Source: Glandiceps talaboti
Taxonomy: Eukaryota; Hemichordata; Enteropneusta; Spengelidae
DNA: 64,000 bases
Direction: 5' to 3'
Assembly: GCF_964340395.1 (NCBI RefSeq)
Contig: NC_135563.1
Location: forward strand, 13,033,151 to 13,097,150
Part shown: positions 53,143 to 62,472 of the stretch, one piece after another
How positions within the stretch are numbered: the first letter of the stretch is position 1
Layout: each line of letters opens with the position of its first letter
The notes under the pieces: generated by a model
What the model saw: only the letters and a program-made list of their open reading frames with translations
Database searches by the model: none
Told to the model about the DNA's origin: nothing
Made by a program: the position numbers and the translations under genes

Positions 53143-56100
53143 ATTTACAATGCATGATAATATATGTCATGTAATCCTCTCTAGATAACAGTACCTTTTG
53201 TAAACACTGATATACATGTATCTAAACAAAGTTAATAACAAAGTTGTGTTTTCTGTGATTCTCTTGTATTTAAAAAGGCAACGCTCCAGTACATTTTTAT
53301 TCAGTATAACATGTGAGGGAAGTACTAAAACAAGCAAACAAACCTGTATGAGTGCAATGACTTCAGCCTGTACCAGTTCCTGTCCTTGTTCCTTGATCAG
53401 GAATTCCTGTAGTTGAATTACACCCATAACTTGTGATGTAGATGAGGTGGTTTCTACACCAGTACTGTTATTAGCAACACTAGATGCAGCAATGGCATCT
53501 GTTACTCTCCTGTTGTTTTCATATGCAATATCTTCAGTGGTATTCCTTGTTAGACTCTCTGACCAACAAAACATAAAAGTGACAGTTTACAAAATGCATT
53601 TTTTCAGTTCTGACTAACAAAGGCAAACAGATATGGTATTTGACAAAGTGTAAGCTTACAGCACTTTCCTGAAGTAAATGTAATGAGACTGACTGACAGC
53701 TAAAAGGCACAACACAGTTGTCTACTATGGTGTATTCACAACACCCTAAATCTGACAACTCCATGATCTCAATATTTTGTGTATAATTTTAAGTCTTGAT
53801 AACTCCTTATTGAAAACCCTTACAAATTATTACAACAAACACTTTGATTATGATAATTCTACATATCAGCTGATAAAAAATAACCAGAATTTTAAAAAAA
53901 TTACAAAGAAGAACACCACTTATGAAATAAAGACCTTTTCGTAAACTTTTGATTCTGGATAGTCATTTAATGATTTTACATCACTTACAACATGCTATTG
54001 TGGAGATTAACATATGCATTGCCTCATGGAAGTTGGCAGACCTGCACAATTATACAAAAGAGTTGAACCTAAGAGCTTGTTACCTTCAAATAAAAGTGAG
54101 GAACAAGTGTTCCTCTTTAAGATACCTTTTGATGCAGTACTTGTATCCACAAGAGAACTATTGCTGTGATGTGATGCAAGTCCAGGGTCCTTTATACTGT
54201 TGTTACACACTGAGAATTTCTCAAACAGATCCTTGAGATCTTTACGACATCTTAGACTGAAAGACTTGTACAACTCAAGACACTCTATCAAATAGTAAGA
54301 AAACAGAATAAAATGTAAGAAAAAGAAGGCTGGCTAGCATATTAAAAGGACATGTTGGCTATAACCATGTCCTGTGTATTACTATGGAGACATAAGGAAC
54401 TCTACCTATGTAATTATTTTTCATATCACATCCCAATACTTTTACAAAATCCCTGTACATATCAATCCACTTGGTGACACAGCCTTCAATTTTATTGTGA
54501 TTTTAACCCATTGGCAATCAATTTTCAATATCATGCACATTATTATTGGTAAAATTGTGCAATAATTGATTTCAAATGTATTTCATAAGGTATATACTAA
54601 AACCTTTACTGCCAGGACATAAGTTTTACCAGGCTTTGGTAGTGGCATGATTATTACAAGCCATCACACGGTTTGGCCTGACACACATCTGCTGTACAAC
54701 CTTGCCTTGCAAAGCCCATATTTATAACCATAGCTCATAATGATTATTAAAACACCCACTTTTAACACTATGTCATACTAGTATAATAACTGACCATATT
54801 ATTAGAATGAATACAAGACATACCCTTAAAGACCATATTGGTATTCATAGTGATTGGTCCACTGTGAGATTCCGTTCTCTCCATAGGTGGTTTCATTTTT
54901 CCAATCTTGTCCTTTTCCCTGCCATACCAACTGAATGTAAAGCTCCGCCTTCTCCCTGATCCTGATCCTCTGGGTTGGCAATCCTGACTTCCCAAACTGA
55001 TGGCAGAGTACCTGCGTACTAACATCTTGGCTCCTTGAATCAATCAAAGAAATTGGAAATAGTGACTAAGACTTTCCAAAAAAATAAAGCTAAGACATTT
55101 TTGGAAGGGTCCTTGTTCTCAATGTGTACATGAATGTGAGTGTGCATGCACATACTAGCCTACAATCAAGACATTTAGCTTGACTTTTAATCACAGAGTA
55201 GTTTAAAAGGCCCAGCTTGGATTAGGATTAAAGATGACATGTGAAAAATAATTGTCGGGCAAGTTGTACAAAAAGTTAGTCCAGAACAAACGACTACTCC
55301 TATGAAATCCTTATGACTCCACTGATAAGATAGTACTAATACGAGAGTCTGGGTTTGAATACATGGCCTGTAATCACAGATTCTAAATATTACTCACCAA
55401 TCGGTTTACTAGTTTCTGGGCTCTGTTGGCGAGTTAAACCTGTCTTGATGGCCCTCATACTTTCACTTCTCTTGAATGATGTGAACTTGTCTGAGTCCTT
55501 TTTTAAAAACAAAAGACACAATAGTTATGACCACTTGAGGGCGCAGTGCATATCCAATGGCAATCTCCATGTGAGATGTGATGAGCAATAGGATCAGGCC
55601 AGTGCACACAGTCTAATATATGGAACTTCATCTTTTTCAGTCTTCTTGTAATTATGCAGCTACTTTTATCAACTTTCACTGAGTATCTTTTCAAATTCAA
55701 AAACCTAAAATTTGCTTGATGTTTTGAGAAAACATATTGTTAATCATCAACTTTAATAAAAAAAAGAACACGCTTGAGAAAATTAACAAATGCTAAAATC
55801 AATGTAAAGGAGATTTTACTGTTGATTATAATTATTGAATGTCAACTAACCTTCCAACCTCCTTTTTTCTTGAGTAATTTTCCAGTAACAGTACCACTTC
55901 TCTTGAGATTTGGTGTTTCAGCAACAGGTGAGGCCTTATCATGGTAATTGGATGCCATCATGGACCAATTCTTACCACCAAATACCTGTATTTATATATT
56001 GTCAAGAATAATTTAGATAGGTGAGTACACATGCATACATACATCCAAAATTGAATGCAAAATCTATGATTGTGACATTCATCCAACACAAAGAGAACTC

Positions 56101-56492
56101 ATATGTTGACAAAAAGACTAGTCTAGACATTCTTGGCATGCTATCAGCCAGCACTCATGTCTATATTATTCTATGGGACTGTGCCTCCTAGATCAAAAGA
56201 TGTAGGCCACCACAACTTGAACCTGTGATTACAAGTTCAAACAGAGGTCATTATGTAGATCAAAAATCTAATAGAAAGAAGAGTTTCTTCTCTGATGTAC
56301 ATATGTATGTGTGTATGTGTGTATTAATTGTATGTGTGTATGTATGTGTGTATGATGTATGTACATTATATGCATATGCACATGCATGTGTATGCATACA
56401 TGTACGAATTCATGTCTGTGTGAATGTATGTGTCTATACATTGTATGTTTATATGCATGCAAGCAAGCACACATGCATGGGTGCGTGTATGA

Positions 56493-56526
<34 letters not shown>

Positions 56527-56534
56527 AATCAAAA

Positions 56535-56568
<34 letters not shown>

Positions 56569-59500
56569 TACACATTGTATGCTTATATGCAAGCATGCCT
56601 ATGTGTTATGTACTAGCTATGTACATTGTATGTTGCTGAGGTGATAACAGGAATGGTTTTTAAATTACCTCTATATAGACCTACTACAGTAACTGCACTA
56701 TAGTTATAATAGTATACTAATTATGACTGGAAGCTTGTATTACTTACAAATAACAGAGACAACTTCTAACTTGGATCAAGTCAAGTTCTTTCACAAATTC
56801 TGGCAAACATTGGTCCAAAATGAACCACTACCTCATATTCACTGCTAGCAGTCTAATGTTGTATGAAAAAAGTTGTCCTTTCACCTCTCATATTATATAA
56901 GCTAACTGTCTTTGTCTCAGAAACAATACCTAAGTAGTCTAGTTCAACTATACAATACATTGACTCTTTTCCACCCCAGAACAGTGCTCAATAGCAGTTA
57001 AACACAGTATGGTGATAGAGTTTACTGTGGTTAGTTTTTTAACAAAAACTCTTTTGTCTATTTTATTTCCTATAAAACAACAATCCCTAAGTTTAATGTA
57101 TCATGTGTGAACGTGTTTTGTTAAAGGGGTAGTATTAGTAGGGAAAATGTACCTGAGTTCCTGAAATTTTACAAGAGTTCCCCTCCAAAGTTATAGTATA
57201 ATATAATATATGGTAAACTATGCCAGTTTTACCAGAGGTCCCCCTTTCTGTTACTGGCATTCCCAGGTCATGACAAAAACACTGGTGAAGCAATGCATAC
57301 ACTCCAGGAACACTATTGTGAGAGTGGTGATAAAATGCTAATTACCTTAATTGCATCAGTTGGGCTTGGGCCAATGCACTTCCACTGCTCATAGAACAGA
57401 GTTAGATATTGCTTCTGTAGCCACTGTATTCTCCTGTCTGGAAAACATTTCTGTTGTTTCCTGTTGGCATCAACAAGTGCCTTCAAGCCCCTGTACCAGA
57501 GCCGAGCGGTACACGTTGGAGCAACAAAGTGCAACAGTCTGTTTTCTGAAATGCTAGCACCATAGAGAATGGAGATACAATGGTCTTTATGATTCAAGTC
57601 ACTCAGAGAGTGGCGTCGTGATATGGTTTGCAGGTCAGCCTCCTCACAACCAATGAATACATCCTTGGCAAACGTCAGGTCAATATATCCCTCCTCTAAC
57701 CCATCCTGCAGCATGACACCAGTCCTTTGGTATTTGTTTACCAAAGCCATAGATATACCCGTTCCTGGTTTTGTCCATTGTAAAATTGAATTGCACTGTT
57801 CCAAGTTTAAGAAGCACACAGTAGACCTCTCATTGTCCTGTGTCCAATGAACACATAATGTTCCTCTGTACATCATGTGTAAGCTATAGGAGTCTAAATT
57901 GCTCAGTTTAGCACATATCATTTGTATGCGATGTTTGGTGCCCTCTATTGCTGAAACTGGATCCCATGTCTCTACATAGTTATCATTTATGTCTGTGGAA
58001 GACACTTTACTTTCTCTGTAAAAAAAATCCAATCCAAACCATCTTTAGTTTTCTGAAATAGGTTCTATAATCTGTTTATAAATGTTAAACAGCAAATGTG
58101 ATATTTCGGCAAAGGTGAAGCTGCAAGCTAGCTAACAAAGCTTAGTTTAAAAGTACTTGAAAAATACCAGTATTACAATTTGAAGTTATTTGTTATTATA
58201 AATAAATTCATTCATTGTGTAGAGTTTTCAACTAAAGTTAATTTCACCAACCAACAGTACAGTATAAGTAAAGGCTGACTTGTATATCCTACTATTACCA
58301 CGGCCTCTTTTGTGGTGTTGACTTGACTATGTCTGAACACCTGCATCCTCATCTCCTACTTTCACATATAATATTCTCGCATGCACATTCACACTGGGTT
58401 AGTTAGGTTAATGGTTATTTGTCAAGGGAAATATAATAATAATGTTGGTTTTTATATAGCGCTTTCCCACTTTGAGTTCAAAGCGCTTTACAATTATTAC
58501 CCCTGGTACGGATCTATAGTAGCACAACAGCCCTTTACTTCCTCAACTCCCTGGGGAGCATACAATCCATTGCAGCCTCTGTAAGCGCATAGGATTAAAG
58601 CATTCACATTGCAACCTCTACCCTACCAGGTCCCCAATTATACAACATGGTTCAAATCTTGCCCAAGGACTTTAGCTATTCAGAAACAAATGGCAGCTGA
58701 GACGGGGCTTGAACCTGCAACCTGCAGATTCCACACCGGCCACTCTAACCATTCTCTCATCATAACTCCACAAATATCAGTTACAATACAGTTAAAATGC
58801 ATGAGATAATCATTTCTTTTACAACACAGTAAAAATAGCATGCTAGCCATTTTATAATTTATTTATCATCGTAACGTAGATAGAGAGTCCTAAAACTTTT
58901 TCTGAATCCCTAGCTTATAAATAATTACTACTTACTTTGAATCAGTCTGTGTTGTATGAATGGCAGTGGTATTGGATTGCTTATAAATCCTCTGACAAAG
59001 TCTTATATCATGTAGGACCCAGTGTGCCTGTTTTACTTTCTTGACATTTAGAATTCCACCAGCCCCTATACGAGACATAAACCGATCTTCTCCACGGAAT
59101 TCAGATATCATCTAGTAGGATAGCACAACAAAAATGAACTTACTGATTTATTGATGAAAACAAGATGTAAAGTGGTTACAAAAAGCATTTTATTCACTCT
59201 TGTCTGCTTGCAACATTTCTTTTGATGGTAAAACATATTGGGGAGGGGTGGGGCTTGGTGTAAAGCAGAACTTTTTTCTTTTTTTCAAAGTTTGTTAAAA
59301 TTAAAAACACATAAAATTCAGATATCCTTTGGTAGGATAGAAAAAACAAACACCCTCATTAATAGCAAGTAAGAAGTACAGTCACAGTGCAACCAAAATT
59401 CATTGTAACACAACAAATACTTTAGCAACAATGAAGATTGGAAACTGATATTCTGATAGTAAAGTTTAACTTGAATACAAAATTTCAATGTAATGAAAAT

Positions 59501-62472
59501 TACAATTTGATTATTATTTATGGTAGGTTAACTGAGTTGAAATTTCACTTTATGTAAATAATGGAAATATGGAATTTTTGAAAAATTACAAGTAGAAGTG
59601 AACTCCTTACCTCAATTTTATGTTCACTGTGTAAAGGCAATGCTAATAGAGTGATATTATCATTCAGTATACTATTGAGTTCATCTATAAACCAACCATA
59701 GTAAGGCACTACTTTACATCCTGGTATGGCTAATGCACGTTCTACAGCATCTCTATACTCCTTGGCATCTTCCTTCATAATGTCTCTCAATGTGTTCATA
59801 GATTCCTTCTCTGTGTCTGGCATTTGGAGCCACAATGGTTTCAACCAATCTAACCTACATCGACAGTGTAGATTTTCATAACTTATATTAATGAGTTCAT
59901 ATCGTTTAATACATACGATGCAATGTAAGCATGATATGATGATATATAATCAGCATGCCCTCAAATGAAGGACTACATTTTTTGAGGGTCACCACACAAT
60001 AAAGAGATAGGAAGACACAATATTTTGGTGGATCACAAGAAATAGGTTACTGTCTGTCAGTAATACGTTAAAAAATTGAGGGCTCATTGGATAATAATGT
60101 GATAAATGATAGCGAAATGATCATATTATCTACTGTAACATAATATAACATAACATAACATATAACTTCACATAAGGTAACAACGAACAAAATGTAATGT
60201 AGCGTAACATTTACAATACCATAACATAACATAACATAACAAACGTAATGTAACATAGCGTAGCATACATGTATAACGAAACACAACATAACATAATGTA
60301 ACACAACATACTGTACATGATGAACACAACATACTTTACCTACACTATACAAGGTATTATTCTCATTTTTGATTTTTTTTAAACGCCAAAAACATTAATT
60401 TTGCACACTAGCACTTACCTGAGACCTGAAATAATTTCCATGACAGCATTAAAATTACCCATATTCCAGCAAGCATTGGCTACCCGTATTAATTTAGATA
60501 TGACTGTCTTTTTGTCCTCATTACTGGGAGCACACAACACTGTGTTAGTTACCCAGGAACTCACCTATAATACATTTAACAAACCATTTTATTCATTAGC
60601 TTGGTTGGAAATTGTATGCAAATAGGGTAAATATGATGTCATCACTGCAGGTTTTCCCATAAACCCTTGCAGGAAATCCCCAAAATGGCTGAATACATGT
60701 GAAGTGCAGTAGGGCTTCTTTACAAGATTTCAAGTTGAATAATTACCAAGGTGCTATGACTCTGGTAATCGAGGCATCGGTTTACTAAAGATAGACACAA
60801 ACTAAAACTATCAGTCATTCAATGTGGTAGATTTACACAAATGGGTTATAGTGGTTCCTCTGTTGTACAAACTAATCACTCTATGATCAGGGTAGCATAA
60901 ACATTGGAAGTCCCAAAACAGTACTCTGCAAGGTTATGAAGCAAGTTTTCAGAGATGCCTCCCTATACTGAGACTATAATTAAACCGAAGTCCATTCAAT
61001 AGCTAATAATTATCACTGTTGTAACAATTCGTAGTGACAATAGTTTTAATTAGTGTCTATCTTAGTGAAGGAAGCCTTGATTACCAGACTATTATTGTAT
61101 CACCCCCTCTGACCTGTACAGGGTCATAAGTTCACCAAGCATGACAACATCTTACCTCATTAAATCTATCTACCAGTGTTTGTACAGTTGGTTTACTGTC
61201 TATCTTGACTAGACCTTTCTTGGTAATGTCAGTAGTGATGTGTCGGATGTAGTACACTGCTGGTATTCCAATAAATAACGCATGTTCTGTCTCAGTCAGC
61301 AATGATGCAACCTCTTCAGGAAAATGTAAGAGATGTTCACATTGCTGTAAGTCTTGTGCATATGTCTTGGAATGGGAGCTTTTCTGTTTGTTTTTATCAT
61401 CATCTGAAATAGAAAATTCAGGTATGAGTTACAATACATGTCCATGTTTTTGTTTTTTGTTTTATTTACTCAGTTTTTTTGTTATTCTACATATTAAGTT
61501 TAAAATGACACATAAGTTCGTGGGACTGAGGACTTATTTCCAGTTTTGTACAGCTGGTTCTGTATGTGTTATGTATTTCCCTGCTGATAACCTCATGATA
61601 CTATAATAACACTGTTTTTGTTATGGTTGGCAAGCAGGTCAAATCTACCTGAGTTCCCCTGTCATTTTACCAGGGTTCCCCATCAAAATTATGGAAAAAT
61701 ATATGGATATATAACCACGCCAATTTTATAATTCTCCCTTTCTGTTACCAGGATTCCCCAACCTTGGCAAAAGCACTGAATAAAATTCTACTATTATCAT
61801 AGCAATGATGTTCATATATTGTACAATAGTTCCAGATATAGCGTACAATATTGTAAGTTTATGAACAACATCAAAATCCACAACTTTAGATATACTGTTT
61901 TACCAAAGAGAAAATAGTTTCTGATTCTAAGCTATATAGTTACATTTACTTGTATTACACTTTAGGTACAAATTTTGTCATTTTGACTCACATTATTCAA
62001 ATCTGCATCATTTTTGGTGACTTTTGCAGGTCTTATATACTTTTCATACACTTTATGATGCATTAAAATTGAAGTCATGAATCAAAGCTACCCATATCAT
62101 TTTTCAAAGTGACATAATTATATATATATAATGCACGCTAAATACTTGAAGTTCTGATGTACAAAATTATAAGCAGCACCTACTTGAACCTTTGACATTA
62201 TCATCTCCCTTGAAGTATCTCCCCTTTCCTGTGTTTCCAAGTGTTCTCATGGTATCAGTCAAGGTAGTGGTAATAGCTTTCAAGGAGGATGCTGAGGGTG
62301 TTTGTAACACCCATTGATTGGTACGGAATTCCAGTACTAAACAGTCTCTTGATCTAGCATCACTAATGTGCCAATTTTCTAAGTCTCCTGTCGATACACT
62401 ACTGGCCAGTTGCTTGCTGCTGTTATTTAATAGCGATATATTTCCTGAGTTGATACACAGCAACCTCTCGGC
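36521..62472 (-). CDS. PLCE1: Phospholipase C epsilon (PLCE1-like), 3' 32 coding exons, N-terminus outside window
   Basis: Hydrolyses PIP2 to IP3 and diacylglycerol downstream of Ras/Rap/Rho and receptors, and carries a RasGEF domain. Exons in gene order: 62472-62184, 61403-61156, 60564-60419, 59854-59611, 59111-58936, 58015-57346, 55985-55851, 55497-55398, 55033-54824, 54284-54126, 53558-53344, 52956-52834, 51939-51835, 51177-51070, 50719-50603, 50111-49953, 49372-49234, 48496-48316, 47743-47586, 47361-47233, 46807-46627, 46005-45881, 45468-45305, 44966-44808, 44353-44251, 43542-43346, 42856-42734, 41524-41333, 39394-39260, 38614-38381, 37615-37510, 36759-36521. All junctions are in phase, giving 1922 codons plus TAG. 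Human PLCE1 is about 2300 residues, so roughly the first 400 are missing. Residue numbers below count from 62472. Family recognition rests on the domain order and strong resemblance to human PLCE1 recalled from memory; no alignment was run. Confidence 0.93.
37798..37894. repeat. (ACAT)n (GACA)n (CA)n microsatellite
   Basis: Compound tract in PLC-epsilon intron 30; ACAT units, then GACA, then CA. Confidence 0.95.
38381..39394 (-). CDS. PLCE1: PLC-epsilon exons 29-30: Ras-association domain 2
   Basis: Residues 1686-1808. Exon 29: [20 protein letters not shown] then [10 protein letters not shown], close to the human RA2 stretch that binds GTP-loaded Ras; a lysine there in human appears as arginine here (IFRC), a conservative change. 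Exon 30: [11 protein letters not shown], a glycine/serine-rich insert ([11 protein letters not shown]), then [20 protein letters not shown] and IYLREREE. A decayed partial copy of the exon 29 start lies at 39506-39657. Confidence 0.92.
39353..39657 (-). pseudogene. Partial tandem duplication around the RA2 exon 29 acceptor
   Basis: The block 39353-39505 (end of exon 29 plus upstream intron) is repeated at 39506-39657. Shared parts: TCATCAGTAT, CCATTGGAA(G/A)CCTTTT, GGAT(G)GAAAAA-CAG and CA(T/C)ATATCCACACA. In the second copy the acceptor-like AAAAG|GTTTCCAATGGT is kept, but the frame hits a TGA after nine codons, so this is a dead exon fragment lying upstream of the functional one in gene sense. 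Confidence 0.65.
41020..41140 (+). mobile_element. Possible SINE 3' end
   Basis: GTCTATACAGCACCTTAGGG followed by CCTTAAAAATCATTGCATATTATTATTAA resembles the (ATT)n-tailed 3' ends of SINEs, but no tRNA-like head was found. It is in PLC-epsilon intron 28. Confidence 0.3.
41333..42856 (-). CDS. PLCE1: PLC-epsilon exons 27-28: Ras-association domain 1
   Basis: Residues 1581-1685. Exon 27 has a beta-strand start ([14 protein letters not shown]) followed by [16 protein letters not shown]; exon 28 has [10 protein letters not shown] and ends [16 protein letters not shown], the usual ubiquitin-fold ending of an RA domain. In vertebrates RA1 binds Ras weakly and scaffold partners. Both exons are in phase 0. 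Confidence 0.88.
42905..42965. repeat. (GTAT)n (ACGT)n microsatellite
   Basis: GTAT units followed by about eight self-complementary TACG units, in PLC-epsilon intron 26. Confidence 0.95.
43119..43241. repeat. Two-copy tandem repeat, about 61 bp
   Basis: Two copies begin AAAAAGACTGAAGCCATTAAAA and end ACAAACACAAACTATC, with small differences in the middle. Intron 26 of PLC-epsilon. Confidence 0.85.
43346..45468 (-). CDS. PLCE1: PLC-epsilon exons 23-26: end of Y and C2 domain
   Basis: Residues 1373-1580. Exon 23 holds the conserved end of [16 protein letters not shown], then opens C2 (WAVTITV). Exon 24: [20 protein letters not shown] and [11 protein letters not shown], a classic C2 signature. 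Exon 25: [10 protein letters not shown] and [12 protein letters not shown]. Exon 26: [20 protein letters not shown] closes C2 and adds an acidic DGNDNEDK spacer before RA1. C2 contacts the catalytic core and membrane. Confidence 0.94.
44520..44585. repeat. Dispersed repeat, copy in intron 24
   Basis: CATTCACTGTGTAGAATTCTCAAC and CTTAATTTCATCAATCAACAG match 58205-58262 in the same orientation with about ten differences. Confidence 0.5.
45591..45845. repeat. (CATA)n, (CA)n and (GACA)n microsatellites
   Basis: A CA run of about 55 bases (45607-45662) follows ATAC units, and a GACA run occupies about 45800-45845. Both are in PLC-epsilon intron 22, between the Y-domain exons. Confidence 0.97.
45881..47743 (-). 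CDS. PLCE1: PLC-epsilon exons 19-22: catalytic Y domain
   Basis: Residues 1175-1373. Exon 19 has [16 protein letters not shown], the start of Y. Exon 20 is a serine-rich insert ([14 protein letters not shown]) that PLC-epsilons place inside Y. Exon 21 has CYHISSVNE; exon 22 has [18 protein letters not shown] and [12 protein letters not shown], with the substrate-binding SSNY. Exons 21 and 22 are joined across an AT-AC intron; reading it this way restores a [15 protein letters not shown] segment that lines up without gap with the human protein. Confidence 0.94.
46006..46626 (-). other. U12-type AT-AC intron in PLC-epsilon (intron 21)
   Basis: The donor reads exactly ATATCCTTT after ATTGA, the full U12 consensus. 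The branch region TCTCCTTAAT (46016-46025) fits TTCCTTRAY. The intron ends ATGTAC, 11 bases after the branch adenosine, inside the 10-16-base window of U12 introns. No GT-AG alternative keeps the frame: the frame beyond the donor stops at TAA within three codons. Confidence 0.85.
48316..49372 (-). CDS. PLCE1: PLC-epsilon exons 17-18: X-Y linker
   Basis: Residues 1069-1175. Exon 17 carries a dense acidic run ([13 protein letters not shown]), the autoinhibitory feature of X-Y linkers that is repelled by membranes. Exon 18 is glutamine/serine-rich and low in structure, ending in a basic [10 protein letters not shown]. The exon 17-18 and 18-19 phases are 1 and 2, so skipping either exon would shift the frame. 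Confidence 0.88.
48552..48985 (+). mobile_element. 5'-truncated LINE: RT C-terminus, 3' end and (ACTAT)n tail
   Basis: The plus-strand frame to 48798 contains [20 protein letters not shown], a CxxC...HxxxxxC knuckle characteristic of the C-terminus of non-LTR reverse transcriptases, then [13 protein letters not shown] and a stop. After it come a short 3' UTR, CTCCAGGGATAAACGGAGG, AATAAAG and (ACTAT)n. Only the last hundred codons survive. It lies antisense in PLC-epsilon intron 17 and its 5' end overlaps the acceptor side of exon 18. Confidence 0.75.
49953..51939 (-). CDS. PLCE1: PLC-epsilon exons 13-16: catalytic X domain
   Basis: Residues 906-1068. Catalytic features are intact: [11 protein letters not shown] gives the first catalytic histidine (H920) and calcium-ligand asparagine (N921); [11 protein letters not shown] supplies E950 and D952; [12 protein letters not shown] has the second histidine in HGH (H965/H967); LSIENHC supplies the calcium-binding glutamate (E999). 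Exon 16 continues [12 protein letters not shown] and [15 protein letters not shown], the phosphate-contacting lysines. All four exons are phase 0 multiples of three. The enzyme should be active. Confidence 0.96.
50543..50565. repeat. C-run (G-run in transcript) near exon 15 donor
   Basis: About fourteen C, then T and five C. In the PLC-epsilon pre-mRNA this is a G-rich run starting about 38 bases after the exon 15 donor, where G-runs can act as intronic splicing enhancers. Confidence 0.7.
52470..52600. repeat. Two-copy repeat, about 85-bp spacing
   Basis: ACTGTTTG(G)AGG(T/A)(A)(C/T)(A/C)AAGTCATTTTTGTG(C/T)TCATT occurs at about 52472 and again at 52560, in PLC-epsilon intron 12. Confidence 0.6.
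52834..54284 (-). CDS. PLCE1: PLC-epsilon exons 10-12: EF-hand region
   Basis: Residues 740-905. [21 protein letters not shown] is the first helical pair; exon 11 has [19 protein letters not shown] and IQLQEFL; exon 12 has [18 protein letters not shown]. As in other PLC-epsilons the calcium-binding loops are not canonical, so the region is structural. All three exons join in phases 1, 1 and 0. Confidence 0.93.
53072..53140. repeat. (GAT)n microsatellite
   Basis: About 22 uninterrupted GAT units in intron 11 of PLC-epsilon; the poly-aspartate open frame through it is not coding. Confidence 0.97.
54824..55985 (-). CDS. PLCE1: PLC-epsilon exons 7-9: basic Ser-rich linker
   Basis: Residues 592-739. 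Starts VFGGKNWS, matching the FGGRRWS-type end of the PH region in PLCE1, then a lysine-rich stretch ([10 protein letters not shown]) and serine/arginine-rich sequence. It ends just before the first EF-hand helix. The linker is much shorter than in vertebrates and probably disordered. Many RxxS-type sites could be phosphorylated, but this is an inference. Confidence 0.85.
56300..56565. repeat. Compound (GTAT)n, (AT)n, (GT)n region
   Basis: Degenerate GTAT/GCAT sequence, then AT units at 56496-56524 and GT units at 56534-56562, in PLC-epsilon intron 6. Open frames on both strands are artefacts. Confidence 0.95.
57130..57300. repeat. Dispersed repeat, copy in intron 6
   Basis: Shares with 61640-61795: TACCTGAGTTCC, CATTTTACCAG-GTTCCCC type, AAAATTAT/AAAGTTATAG, CC(C)TTTCTGTTAC(T/C)(G)GCATTCCC and CAAAA(A/G)CACTG. 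It ends just downstream of exon 6. Confidence 0.7.
57346..59111 (-). CDS. PLCE1: PLC-epsilon exons 5-6: PH-like region
   Basis: Residues 310-591. Exon 6 (670 bases) is the largest coding exon. It ends with the clearest PLCE1 signature, [19 protein letters not shown], then [16 protein letters not shown] and GPSPTDAIK. This is the atypical PH domain before the EF hands; it lacks an obvious basic phosphoinositide pocket. The exon 5 donor is in phase 2 (AA|GTAAGT) and joins exon 6 to rebuild a lysine codon. Short plus-strand frames inside exon 6 are shadows. Confidence 0.93.
58205..58262. repeat. Dispersed repeat, copy in intron 5
   Basis: Partner of 44520-44585: CATTCATTGTGTAGAGTTTTCAAC and GTTAATTTCACCAACCAACAG. 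Confidence 0.5.
58436..58758 (-). mobile_element. Full-length tRNA-derived SINE
   Basis: Read on the minus strand it starts with a tRNA-like head: A-box-like TGGTTAGAGTGGCCGG (58736-58751) and, about 20 bases on, B-box-like GGTTCAAGCCC (58705-58715), both usual RNA polymerase III promoter elements. A unique body follows, then CAAAGTGGGAAAGCGCTATA with TAAAAACCAAC and an ATTATTAT tail at 58436. The head is about 20 residues different from any tRNA that could work, so it is not a tRNA gene. It is in intron 5 of PLC-epsilon, same strand. Confidence 0.8.
59611..62472 (-). CDS. PLCE1: PLC-epsilon exons 1-4: RasGEF (CDC25) domain
   Basis: Visible residues 1-309. Exon 1 (1-96) is the pre-catalytic part, including [13 protein letters not shown]. 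From about residue 110 the RasGEF pattern appears: [34 protein letters not shown], then [12 protein letters not shown] across the exon 2-3 junction, a [20 protein letters not shown] helix, and exon 4 with [15 protein letters not shown], which matches the end of the PLC-epsilon CDC25 domain. In vertebrates this domain activates Rap1 and gives sustained signalling. Exon 1 begins in phase 0 after TTGTATACAG, so further exons lie beyond the window. Confidence 0.9.
60130..60315. repeat. Degenerate (ATAAC)n / (ATAACA)n repeat
   Basis: Many AACATAACATA units with substitutions and AACGTAATGTAAC stretches, in PLC-epsilon intron 3. It resembles the tails of LINE insertions but no LINE body was seen next to it. 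Confidence 0.8.
61640..61795. repeat. Dispersed repeat, copy in intron 1
   Basis: Partner of 57130-57300 (TACCTGAGTTCCCCTGTCAT, TTACCAGGGTTCCCCATCA, CCCTTTCTGTTACCAGGATT). Same orientation, about 4.5 kb away, both in introns of the PLC-epsilon gene. Confidence 0.7.

Noticed and set aside
52951-53157. Poly-aspartate protein
   Set aside because: Frame created by (GAT)n in a PLC-epsilon intron.
57351-57850. Plus-strand frames opposite PLC-epsilon exon 6
   Set aside because: Shadows of a clearly conserved minus-strand exon.
58700-58758. tRNA gene
   Set aside because: A and B boxes are those of a SINE head; the cloverleaf stems do not pair and the body continues for 250 bases.
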